The notes under the pieces were generated by a model. That model was not told the origin of the DNA, ran no database searches, and saw only the letters and a list, made by a program, of their open reading frames with translations. From contig JAJZDX010000037.1 of the NCBI GenBank assembly GCA_021805865.1, positions 1 through 41,078 on the forward strand: a stretch of DNA of 41,078 nt. The letters run 5' to 3'. This document shows positions 1-6,966 of this stretch, one piece after another. The translations under genes and the position numbers were made by a program. This DNA comes from Pseudomonadota bacterium (lineage in GTDB: Bacteria > Pseudomonadota > Gammaproteobacteria > Steroidobacterales > Steroidobacteraceae). Numbering within the stretch: the stretch's first letter is position 1; each line of letters begins with the position of its first letter.

Positions 1-155
1 ACGACGTGAAGAACAACGCCGTCGGCCGCTCAAAACTCGACGGTCCAAAGGACCTGCACCGCGCTGTCGTCGGCCGGCTGCGCTTCTTGCAGAAACGCTC
101 CGATCGAGTCCGCAGCTTCTTCAGGTCTCCCGACACTCGCTACGCTGCGGCGTAA
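1..155 (+). mobile_element. IS630-family transposase, C-terminal fragment (cut by window edge)
   Basis: The reading frame starting with the codon completed at base 2 runs without a stop to TAA at 153-155. It encodes about 51 residues containing NDVKNNAVGRSKLDG near the start and RVRSFFRSPDTRYAA at the end. This matches my memory of the C-terminus of IS630-type DDE transposases, where a W-N-D-x-K-x-N-x-x-G-R stretch follows the last catalytic acid and the protein ends in R-S-F-F-x-x-P-x-x-x-Y-A. The catalytic core lies outside the window, so intactness cannot be judged. The AT-richer bases just after the stop (about 155-185) would be the expected place for the element's terminal inverted repeat, but I cannot identify its mate. 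Confidence 0.7.
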
Positions 156-335
156 CTCAAGATACTTACGTACTGGTTAGTAATTCGGATCGATGAAGGG
201 CGGTTTCTGGCCGCCAGCGGGAATTCAGTCCCATCGTTGACCGCACTGTGTTGCTTTGTGGCGAGTTGAAGGAAAGCGCTCGCGGCCTCTGATTCGCACT
301 TGAAATTTGCGGTCCGAGTCAGGTGCGACTGCTGG

Positions 336-454
336 GGCAATGCCCGGCAATCCGCGGCAATGACACGGGCGAGCCCGATCGGGCTCTGGCCATGAATTTC
401 CCAAGCAATCAGAAATTTTCCGCCGCGCGTTGCCGCAGGTTGCCCGGCATTGCC
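336..454. repeat. Imperfect inverted repeat made of a 10-bp-phased GGCAAT motif
   Basis: GGCAAT occurs at 336, 346 and 356, exactly 10 bp apart. On the other strand GGCAAY occurs three times with the same phasing (ATTGCC at 449, GTTGCC at 439 and 429). The arms 336-363 and 427-454 are therefore reverse complements over about 28 bp with about 5 mismatches. The interior holds a 16-bp perfect palindrome GAGCCCGATCGGGCTC at 371-386. The unit sits just downstream of the 3' end of tRNA-Gly. It could be a small non-autonomous element, a REP-like hairpin, or a protein-binding array. The gene-free stretch 156-460 shows nothing else I can name. Confidence 0.6.
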
Positions 455-460
455 TGGGAA

Positions 461-534
461 TGGAGCGGGTGATGGGAATCGAACCCACGTTAGCAGCTTG
501 GGAAGCTGCAGTTCTACCATTGAACTACACCCGC
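461..534 (-). tRNA. tRNA-Gly (anticodon CCC)
   Basis: The minus strand folds as a cloverleaf. The acceptor 5' strand GCGGGTG (534-528) pairs with CACCCGC near the 3' end. The D arm contains AGTTCAATGGTAGAACT, the anticodon arm is GCAGC-TTCCCAA-GCTGC with anticodon CCC, and the T arm carries GGTTCGATTCC. The 3' CCA is encoded (TGG at 461-463 on the plus strand). The length is 74 nt including CCA, and the sequence resembles E. coli glyU. It decodes GGG glycine codons. A strong sigma-70-like promoter lies just upstream. Confidence 0.95.
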
Positions 535-548
535 GCGCCCAGGGTGAG

Positions 549-578
549 ATTGTACGAGAGACGCCGCCCGTCAGGCAA
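549..578 (-). promoter_or_regulatory. Promoter of tRNA-Gly
   Basis: On the minus strand TTGCCT (578-573) is followed after 18 bp by TACAAT (554-549). Transcription would start near 542, about 8 bp before the mature tRNA 5' end. The stretch between the -10 and the tRNA is GC-rich (GGGCGCG), as in stringently controlled stable-RNA promoters. Confidence 0.65.
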
Positions 579-639
579 TCCGCGCGCTTCAGTGCGCGGA
601 GGGGGCGGGTGAGGATCCTTGCACTTGCCCGAGGGCCGC

Positions 640-1270
640 TCAGGCAGGCGCGGCCCGGAGCGCCTCGGCCGCGCGTCGCACGGCGGCATCCCGCTTCGCA
701 CGGACCGCATCCAGGCGTTTCTTCGCCGCTGCGGGGATTTCCGGCCTGGCCGGCTCCGCTCGCCCGAGTCGAACGGCGGCGCGGGCGCGTACTCGATGGC
801 AAGCTGCACGGTCTCGGCGTAATCCGGTCCGGCGATTTCCCCCATCACGGTGAGCGCCATATCGATGCCGGCCGTGACGCCACCGCCGGTGATCACATTG
901 CCGTCACGGACCACGCGCGCCGGCTCGTGAGCAGGCCCGCCGCCGCAAGCCGCAGCGATCCTGTGCACACGGAAGTGACATATCGGGCCGTGCGAGAGAG
1001 GCGCCGCACCTCATCGAGGTAGTGCGCATCGGTCAGTGCGGCGATGGTGCCGCGCCCGCCGGGCACGCACAGCAGGCTGCAATGCCCGATGTCGCCCAGG
1101 CGCCGCACCTCTTCGAACACCATGCCCCCGGCCGTGATCCTGCCGCCGCCGACCGAGGCCAGCAAGCACCGGGCATCGGGCAGCCGGGAGAAGACCTCAT
1201 CCGCTCCGGTGAAATCCAGCTGAGTGACTCCCGGATAAAGCGCGAACACCACGGAAAACTCTGCACTCAC
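640..1270 (-). pseudogene. DJ-1/PfpI-family protein (isonitrile hydratase-like), broken by two frame changes
   Basis: The N-terminal part starts at GTG 1270-1268 (MSAEFSVVFALYPGVTQLDF) and carries the nucleophile motif SVCTG followed by [11 protein letters not shown]. About 20 residues normally present before the conserved [19 protein letters not shown] are missing, and that block continues in a different frame from about 930. After [10 protein letters not shown], near 765, homology shifts frame again. The expected tail ([20 protein letters not shown] and onward) then reads through to TGA at 642-640. Two frame changes plus a deletion make it very unlikely to produce a working enzyme. Intact relatives are about 220-230 residues and act on small carbonyl or isonitrile compounds. 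It is divergent from the GlxA-type regulator at 1364, which is the usual arrangement for this pair. Confidence 0.85.
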
Positions 1271-1335
1271 GGCCGACCTCGCGCCCGTCGCAACGCTTTG
1301 ACCGCAGGCAGCGTGCCAGGTTGGCATGGCGGCAT

Positions 1336-1357
1336 AAATGACATGATTACCTCATTT
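1336..1357. promoter_or_regulatory. Inverted repeat AAATGA-N10-TCATTT, candidate operator
   Basis: AAATGA at 1336-1341 and TCATTT at 1352-1357 are exact reverse complements separated by 10 bp. They lie between the divergent DJ-1 pseudogene and the GlxA-type regulator. The site overlaps one possible regulator start (ATG 1343), which favours the start at 1364. Autoregulation is inferred. Confidence 0.35.
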
Positions 1358-1363
1358 CATGCC

Positions 1364-2422
1364 ATGAAGCGCCGCATCGCGTTCCTCATCTTCCCCGGGT
1401 TTCAGATACTGGACGTCACCGGGCCCATCGCCGCCTTCGAGATTGCGGAGCGCGACCGGCCGGGTGCGCATTCGCTGAGCGTCATCGCCGCCCGGCCGGG
1501 ACTGGTCGGTAGCTCCGCCGGCGTGTGCCTGCAGGCCGGACCGCTTGGTGGCGTGGCCCCAATCGATACCCTGATCGCGTCGGGTGGGGAGGGAGCGCGA
1601 GCCGCGGCCGAATGCCCGCCGACCACGCGATTCGCGCGTGCTTGCGGAAAACGCTCGCGCAGAGTCGCAAGCGTCTGCACCGGAACATACGTCACGGCCG
1701 CGGCAGGACTGCTCGAAGGCAAGCGGGCGACGACTCACTGGAGTCGCACATCGGAATTCGCGCAGCGGTTTCCAGCGGTTCGCCTCGATGCCGACCGCAT
1801 CTTCGTCAAGGACGGCAGGATCTGCAGCCCGGCAGGAATCACCGCCGGCATCGATCTGGCGCTGGCACTGATCGGTGAGGACCTCGGCGAAGATCCGGCA
1901 CGGCGTACCGCGCAGCAGCTGCTCGTCTATTTCCGCAGGCCCGGCGGCCAATCGCAATCCTCGCCCCTGATGCAAATGGAACACGCCGATGGGCGGTTCG
2001 CCGGGCTGTTGGATCATGTGCGCACGCGTTTACGCGACCGGCTCGATGTCGATCAGCTGGCTCACCTGAGCTGCATCAGTCCGAGGCATTTCTCCCGCCT
2101 CTTCAAGGCAGAGACGGGCCTCGGACCGGCGAAGGCCGTCGAGCGACTTCGAGTGGACGCGGCGCGTGCGGCGTTGGAAAGCGGCGCCATCTCGGTGCAG
2201 CAGGTGGCGGTATCGTGCGGTTTCGGCGATCCGGAGCGCATGCGCAGGAGTTTCCTGCGCGTATTGGGAGAGCCGCCGTCGGTGCTGAAGCAGCGGCGAG
2301 GAGGAAGAGCAGGTGACGCTGAGTCCGAGCGTGCTGCACGCTCTCGCACTGCCGATACGGCAGTGCAGGGGGCCCGAGGCGATTCCGCCGGGCGAGCCAG
2401 CTCTCGTCCAGTCCGGCGATAG
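1364..2422 (+). CDS. GlxA-family regulator: DJ-1/PfpI domain plus AraC-type HTH
   Basis: The 352-residue protein has two domains. Residues 1-190 are a DJ-1/PfpI-like amidotransferase fold (MKRRIAFLIFPGFQILDVTG, then SVCTGTYVTAAAGLL around the nucleophile elbow, then ITAGIDLALALIGEDLG). About 215-310 is an AraC-type double helix-turn-helix (LDVDQLAHLSCISPRHFSRLFK, then VQQVAVSCGFGDPERMRRSF). Such regulators sense small metabolites and activate a neighbouring catabolic gene. The obvious target here, the divergent DJ-1-like enzyme gene, is broken. ATG 1364 is chosen because the family usually begins MKRRIAxLxxPGF; ATG 1343 is also possible. The last 45 or so residues after LGEPPSVLKQR are low-complexity and unlike the family's short tail, suggesting a frame change or lost stop at the 3' end. 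Confidence 0.85.
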   Translation: MKRRIAFLIFPGFQILDVTGPIAAFEIAERDRPGAHSLSVIAARPGLVGSSAGVCLQAGPLGGVAPIDTLIASGGEGARAAAECPPTTRFARACGKRSRRVASVCTGTYVTAAAGLLEGKRATTHWSRTSEFAQRFPAVRLDADRIFVKDGRICSPAGITAGIDLALALIGEDLGEDPARRTAQQLLVYFRRPGGQSQSSPLMQMEHADGRFAGLLDHVRTRLRDRLDVDQLAHLSCISPRHFSRLFKAETGLGPAKAVERLRVDAARAALESGAISVQQVAVSCGFGDPERMRRSFLRVLGEPPSVLKQRRGGRAGDAESERAARSRTADTAVQGARGDSAGRASSRPVRR

Positions 2423-2506
2423 CCCGCCATTTCGTACGTGCGCCCATGAGAGCGCGCCGCGGGCAATCCGCGACCACCCGGAACTGAACAACATCACCGC
2501 GGATAG

Positions 2507-2961
2507 GCAGTCCGCGATGGTGCCGCGATCGGCTGGCCCACCATCGCCGCGCGGCTGGGACTGGTGTTCGCCGGCCGCCATGACCGACACCTGTACGTTT
2601 TCGATCTCGCCGCCGGCGCGTTGCGCTGGCGTCCGGCCGCGCGCGACTCCCGGGTGGTGGGCGCACCGGCGTATCAGCACGGTATCGTCTATGCCTCGAC
2701 GTCCGACACGCGCACGCTGCAGACGGTCGATGCGCGCACCGGCAAGGTGCTCTGGCAGGAGCAGGGCATGGGCGATGCCTTCCCGGCCCCGGCGGTGTAC
2801 GAGGCGTTCTGGAGCGCGATCCTCATGCAGTACGCGAAGGCGCGCGGTACCCCATCGCGCGCAACGGCGGCGAGGGGCCATTCTTCTCCTCCCCGGTAAT
2901 CGTCGATCACGTGCTCTACATCGGCTGCGATGACGGCTACAGATACGCCTTCGGCCGATTT
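2507..2961 (+). pseudogene. PQQ-type beta-propeller repeat protein, remnant
   Basis: Following an in-frame stop at 2504-2506, a frame with no start at its beginning encodes propeller-like repeats: GLVFAGRHDRHLYVFDLAAG, then RVVGAPAYQHGIVYASTS and a DARTGKVLWQ block. These are typical of PQQ/BamB-like eight-bladed propellers, in which each blade ends D-x-x-T-G-x-x-x-W. Near 2860 the homology jumps one frame to FFSSPVIVDHVLYIGCDDG and YAF before losing similarity. The N-terminus is missing and at least one frameshift is present. Function in relatives ranges from outer-membrane assembly scaffolds to quinoprotein dehydrogenases; which one this was cannot be told. The surrounding stretches 2423-2506 and 2962-3229 show no gene. 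Confidence 0.7.
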
Positions 2962-3229
2962 GCTTGTCGGGCATGCTCGCGCCCGGGGGAGGACGGTGTC
3001 GCGGGGATGGGTGAAGGCTTCAGGGGGTCTGACGGCAGACTCATCTGCAGGCCGCTTATGACGGCCGCGCTCGTTATGACAAGTCCATCGCCGGACCGAG
3101 CCGCCGGATCGAGACGGCGGAGTATTCTGATCTGAAGTGGGCGGGGCCGGATGAATGCCGGATCAGCAAGTCGATTGCAGGCGCCTGTCGCGCTCAACCG
3201 ACATCAACGCGGTGGGCGTCGAGCGCCCA

Positions 3230-3259
3230 TTGGAACTTGCTCACGGCCGATGCTAGTCT
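3230..3259 (+). promoter_or_regulatory. Promoter of the beta-barrel protein gene
   Basis: TTGGAA (3230-3235) and an extended -10 element TGC-TAGTCT (3251-3259) are separated by 18 bp. The predicted start near 3266 leaves a leader of about 32 nt with an AAGGGG-like ribosome site before ATG 3298. Confidence 0.4.
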
Positions 3260-3297
3260 CTGCGCCCGGTTGTGCCGTCTGTCTAAGGGGTCGAAGA

Positions 3298-3852
3298 ATG
3301 AAGGTGCGTGGATTGGCGTTCGCGGTCCTGGTCGTCGGGGCGATGATGAGTCCGGCATTCGGGCAAGTGCGTTTCGGCGGCGGACTGAACGACGCGACCC
3401 CGTATGTAGGGGCGAACGTGGGACTGCTCCGCTATGACGAAAGCGGTCTCAACACGCTTACCCCGAGCGTCATCTTCGCGCGGATCGGCGTTCCGCTGTC
3501 CCCGTATTTCGCCATCGAAGGACGGTTGGGCACCGGGCTCGCGAGCGGCCGATCGCGCGGCGCCTCGGTGAGCGACAGCGTCTTCGGCGGTGGTTACGTC
3601 AAGGGCTCTGTCGCAATTGCGCCGACCGTTTCCCTGTATGCGGTTGCCGGTATCGCGGCCGTCTCGCTGCATCGAAACTTTGGCGGGGGGAACACGACCG
3701 ATACGGGGTTCTCCGCCGGCCTCGGAGGCGACATCCAGCTTGCGCCGAATATCTGGCTCAATCTCGAATGGACGCATCTGCCGGGGGGCGCGAATGCCGG
3801 CGCCTCGTACAGCTCAAATCTCTTTTCCGCGGGAGTCACCTTCCCCATTTGA
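3298..3852 (+). CDS. Outer-membrane beta-barrel protein
   Basis: The protein has 184 residues. Residues 1-23 form a signal peptide (MKVRGLAFAVLVVGAMMSPAFG, cleavage before QVRF). The rest is a series of alternating hydrophobic strands with glycine and aromatic residues (PYVGANVGLLRYDE, YFAIEGRLGTGLA, VSLYAVAGIAAVSL, GFSAGLGGDIQLAPNIWLNLEW). It ends in a strand LFSAGVTFPI with a C-terminal hydrophobic residue, as expected for a small OmpA/OmpW-like 8-stranded barrel (outer membrane beta-barrel domain). The ATG follows an AAGGGG-type ribosome site. It stands alone, with a promoter of its own and pncA 366 bp downstream. A specific ligand cannot be assigned. Confidence 0.85.
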   Translation: MKVRGLAFAVLVVGAMMSPAFGQVRFGGGLNDATPYVGANVGLLRYDESGLNTLTPSVIFARIGVPLSPYFAIEGRLGTGLASGRSRGASVSDSVFGGGYVKGSVAIAPTVSLYAVAGIAAVSLHRNFGGGNTTDTGFSAGLGGDIQLAPNIWLNLEWTHLPGGANAGASYSSNLFSAGVTFPI

Positions 3853-4218
3853 GAATCCGGCCGGGAACGGCCTCATCGGGTCGGCCTTTGGTCGATCCGA
3901 AGCGCACGCGAGCGGTATTGGCGGCTCACCCCGGCTGTCCGGCAGTGCCGCGGGATCCGGGCGCCTCGTAAGACCCCATCCGGTAGTCCCGCCGATCGGC
4001 GTTCGGCGCTCGGGAGCCGAGGTCTTGCAAAAAAATGCCTTTATATACAGCTTGCCATGCCCGGCATACCCTTAGGGGGCACAAGAGCCCCGAGCGGCTT
4101 GCAGCACGAGCACTGCCTGAGCCATGGAATTCGCAATTCCGGGGATCAGGCGGGTGACGATAGTCGAGCCCGCATTGGCAAAGACCTTGTCTGATCGCCG
4201 ACAATGGGCCTTGAGCCC
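3853..4218 (+). other. Intergenic region upstream of pncA
   Basis: No gene is visible here. A small hairpin GGCCG-GGAA-CGGCC about 15 bases after the barrel gene's stop may end its transcript, though no long T tract follows. Around 4022-4055 there is an isolated AT-rich patch with seven A residues and TATATA, unusual in this GC-rich DNA. Next to it is the short palindrome ATGCC-C-GGCAT. TTGGCA at 4175-4180 and GACAAT at 4200-4205 are possible promoter elements for pncA, with a 19-bp spacer that is longer than ideal. Confidence 0.4.
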
Positions 4219-5049
4219 ATGGGCACGAAACTCTTCATCATCGATCCCCAGAACGACTTCTGCGATATCGAGGCGGCGGCACTGCCGGTGCCGGGAGCGA
4301 GCGCGGATCTCGAGCGTCTGAGCGTGCTCGTCGCGCAATCGGGCGATGCGGTCACGGAAATCACCGTGACGCTCGATTCCCACCCGTACGTGGCGATCGA
4401 GCGGGTGACCTTCTGGCGGCGGGGGGACGGAGGGCCCGTCGCGCCCTTCACGGAAATCACCTCAGATGGGGTGCGGCAGGGACGATACCTGCCACGCAAC
4501 GGCAAGCTGCTGCCCGAGGTCGTCGAATATCTGCGCCGGCTCGAGGCGCAGGGCCGCTACCGGCTCATGATCTGGCCGGTGCATTGTGTACTTGGCACCC
4601 CGGGGCACAACATCTATGCCCCATTGGCCCGGGCGCTTGCCGATTGGGAGGTGCTCACTCAACGCCAGGTCGCAAAGGTGCTGAAAGGCTCCAATCCCCT
4701 CACCGAGCATTACAGCGCGATCCGTGCCGAGGTTGCGCGCCACGACGACCCCGGCACTGGCGTCAATGACAGGCTGATCGAGCGTGCACGGCCGGCGGCG
4801 GGGGAGCGGCTGCTCGTGGCGGGAGAGGCCTCGAGCCACTGTGTGCGCGCCACCGTTGTCGATCTTCTCGAGGCGTTTTCCGATGCGGAGCGGTCACGGA
4901 CGGTGCTGCTGGCCGACTGTATGAGTCCAGTGCCAGGATTCGAGGCGCAGGCCCGCGCTTTCCTCACCGACGCGTGCGCGGCCGGCGCCAGGTTGATGAG
5001 CTGCGAAGCGGCGCTCGCCGCGCTCGAGCGGGACGGGCCGATCCGGTGA
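4219..5049 (+). CDS. pncA: Nicotinamidase / cysteine hydrolase
   Basis: This isochorismatase-like cysteine hydrolase has 276 residues. The probable reaction is nicotinamide to nicotinate plus ammonia, the first step of NAD salvage. The triad is visible: Asp in KLFIIDPQNDFCD (about residue 9), Lys in KVLKGSNPLTEHYSA (about 156) and Cys in GEASSHCVRATVVDL (about 208). IWPVHCVLGTPGHNI provides the usual W-P-x-H-C core. It is longer than the 210-residue E. coli enzyme, as in several proteobacterial homologues. ATG 4219 gives the family-like N-terminus MGTKLFIIDPQ; ATG 4204 would add five residues. The stop overlaps the GTG start of pncB by 4 bp, implying translational coupling with the enzyme that uses its product. 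Substrate is inferred from this context. Confidence 0.8.
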   Translation: MGTKLFIIDPQNDFCDIEAAALPVPGASADLERLSVLVAQSGDAVTEITVTLDSHPYVAIERVTFWRRGDGGPVAPFTEITSDGVRQGRYLPRNGKLLPEVVEYLRRLEAQGRYRLMIWPVHCVLGTPGHNIYAPLARALADWEVLTQRQVAKVLKGSNPLTEHYSAIRAEVARHDDPGTGVNDRLIERARPAAGERLLVAGEASSHCVRATVVDLLEAFSDAERSRTVLLADCMSPVPGFEAQARAFLTDACAAGARLMSCEAALAALERDGPIR

Positions 5050-6248
5050 GCACGTTCGTCCCGGTGGTCCGCTCGCTTCTCGACACGGACCTGTACAAAT
5101 TCACCATGTGGCAGCCCTTTCTGCATTCCTTTCCGGGCAACCACGCCGTTTATCGCTTCGTCTGTCGCAACCGGCCCGGATATCCGCTCGCCTCACTCGA
5201 GCGCGCGGTGAGGGGGCAGCTCGACCACTTCTGCAGCCTCACCTTCAGCGAGGAGGAGCTCGAGTACCTTTCGACCTTGCGCTACCTGAAACCCGACTTC
5301 ATAGACTTTCTGCGCATCTTCCGGTTTCAGCCCCGTTACCTGCGGGTCGGCGTCGATGGCGATCGGCTGACGATCGAGGCGCGTGGTCCGCAGATTCACG
5401 TGATGGGCTTCGAGATCCACATGCTCTCGATCGTGAATGAGCTCTACTTTCGAGCCCTCGATGAGCGCTCGGCTCTCGAGGAGGGGCGAAAGCGCCTCGT
5501 GCGCAAGATCGAGAGGCTGAAGGAGCTCGATCGGACCGGTATCGCGCGCCGTCATCCCTTCCTGTTTTTCGATTTCGGCACGCGCCGGCGATTCTCGCGC
5601 CTCTGGCACGAGGAAGTCGTCGCCGTCCTGGCGCGCGAGGTGCCGCAGTACTTCCGGGGCACTTCCAACGTCGACCTCGCCAGGCGGTACGGTTTGACGG
5701 CCATCGGCACCATGGCCCACGAGTATCTGCAGACCTTCCAGGCCGTGGGCGTGCAGCTGCGGCATTTCCAGCAGGCGGCGCTCGAGAACTGGGTGCAGGA
5801 ATATCGGGGCGATCTTGGTATCGCGCTGACCGATGTCGTAGGCATGGATGCTTTTCTCGCCGACTTCGACCTGTATTTCGCCAAGCTTTTCGACGGGCTG
5901 CGCCATGATTCCGGCGACCCCGTGGCGTGGGGCGAGAAGGCCCTGGCGCACTATGAGCGCCTGCGGATCGATGCGCATACCAAGCGCCTGGTGTTTTCCG
6001 ACAGCCTGACGCTGCAGAAGGCGCTCTCGCTGCATGAGCGCTTTGCCGACCGGGTGTCCTGCGCCTTCGGGATCGGCACTCACCTGACCAATGATGTGGG
6101 AATCGCGCCGATCGACATCGTGATGAAGCTGGCGGAGTGCAACGGCCAGCCGGTGGCGAAGCTCTCCGACTCGCCCGGCAAGACGCTCTGCGACGATGAG
6201 ACCTTTCTGGCCTACCTTCGGCAGGTGTTCGCGCATCACGACGCCTGA
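5046..6248 (+). CDS. pncB: Nicotinate phosphoribosyltransferase
   Basis: The enzyme has 400 residues, the usual length. It converts nicotinate plus PRPP (with ATP) to nicotinate mononucleotide in the Preiss-Handler salvage route. Visible hallmarks are the N-terminus RSLLDTDLYKFTMWQPFL, FFDFGTRRRFSRLWHEE, the substrate-site segment YFRGTSNVDLARRYGL with IGTMAHEYLQ, and DGLRHDSGDP, LVFSDSL and FGIGTHLTND in the C-terminal half. The GTG start at 5046 overlaps the pncA stop (GTGA), so the two genes form an operon. A LOG-family gene follows 97 bp later on the same strand and may be co-transcribed. Confidence 0.95.
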   Translation: MSTFVPVVRSLLDTDLYKFTMWQPFLHSFPGNHAVYRFVCRNRPGYPLASLERAVRGQLDHFCSLTFSEEELEYLSTLRYLKPDFIDFLRIFRFQPRYLRVGVDGDRLTIEARGPQIHVMGFEIHMLSIVNELYFRALDERSALEEGRKRLVRKIERLKELDRTGIARRHPFLFFDFGTRRRFSRLWHEEVVAVLAREVPQYFRGTSNVDLARRYGLTAIGTMAHEYLQTFQAVGVQLRHFQQAALENWVQEYRGDLGIALTDVVGMDAFLADFDLYFAKLFDGLRHDSGDPVAWGEKALAHYERLRIDAHTKRLVFSDSLTLQKALSLHERFADRVSCAFGIGTHLTNDVGIAPIDIVMKLAECNGQPVAKLSDSPGKTLCDDETFLAYLRQVFAHHDA

Positions 6249-6345
6249 GCGACGCGCCCATCGTTTCCCGAGCCTTGCACGCTGGCACGGCCGTGGTTGA
6301 TCCGGAACTTGCCTCGCGGTGCACGGTCGGCGGATGATTCCGTGC

Positions 6346-6951
6346 ATGAGCGTCACCACCGAGCAGACGATCACCCGGTCGGTCTGCGTCTACTGCGCCT
6401 CGAGCCGCACCGCCCACCCGGAATATCGCCGGGCGGCGTTCAGGCTCGGCGAGGTCCTGGCCACCCACGGCATTGCCGTCATCTACGGCGGCGGGGCCGT
6501 CGGCTCCATGGGGGCATTGGCCGATGGGGCGCTGAACCGGGGCGGGCGCGTGGTCGGCATACTGCCGCGCTTCATGGCCGATCTGGAATGGGGCCATTCG
6601 GGGCTCACGGAGCTGAAGCTCGTCGAGGACATGCGCAGCCGCAAGCACCTGATGCTCACCGGTGCACAGGCTGCGATCGCGCTGCCCGGCGGCAGCGGGA
6701 CGCTGGAGGAGCTGCTGGAGGCCGTCACGCTCAAGCGCCTGGGGCTGTACCTCGGTCCCATCGTGCTGGTGAACACCCGCGGCTATTTCGAGCCGCTGTT
6801 GGCGCTGCTCGAGCACACAGTGGCGGAGCGGTTCATGGACGAGCGACACCTGGCAATGTGGCAGGTGGTCGCGCAGCCCGAGGAAGTGCCTGCGGCGCTC
6901 GAGAGCGCACCCGCCTGGAGCGAGGCATTCCGCAGCTTCGCGGCGATATAG
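6346..6951 (+). CDS. LOG-family protein (TIGR00730-type phosphoribohydrolase)
   Basis: The protein has 201 residues and a Rossmann-like fold. It carries the two family signatures: a glycine-rich segment VIYGGGAVGSMGALADGAL and the catalytic LPGGSGTLEELLEA (P-G-G-x-G-T-x-x-E). Members hydrolyse nucleoside 5'-monophosphates, including cytokinin ribotides, to base and ribose 5-phosphate. RSRKHLMLTGAQAAIALPGG matches the R-x-x-K-x-x-M region that contacts the phosphate. ATG 6346 (MSVTTEQTITRSVCVYCASS) is the likely start; ATG 6334 and GTG 6319 are in frame and no site has a strong ribosome-binding sequence. Its position after pncB may reflect shared nucleotide salvage, but this is inference. Confidence 0.85.
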   Translation: MSVTTEQTITRSVCVYCASSRTAHPEYRRAAFRLGEVLATHGIAVIYGGGAVGSMGALADGALNRGGRVVGILPRFMADLEWGHSGLTELKLVEDMRSRKHLMLTGAQAAIALPGGSGTLEELLEAVTLKRLGLYLGPIVLVNTRGYFEPLLALLEHTVAERFMDERHLAMWQVVAQPEEVPAALESAPAWSEAFRSFAAI

Positions 6952-6966
6952 CGCCCGCGACGTCGA

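Noticed and set aside
398..409. TTCCCAAGC near 398 matching the tRNA-Gly anticodon loop
   Set aside because: It is on the opposite strand, only 9 bp long, and does not involve the tRNA 3' end used by integrases, so it is probably chance.
1022..1342. Upstream extension of the GlxA-type regulator frame to 1022
   Set aside because: The extra 107 or more residues overlap the DJ-1 pseudogene antisense and show no homology; family N-termini begin at MKRRIAFL.
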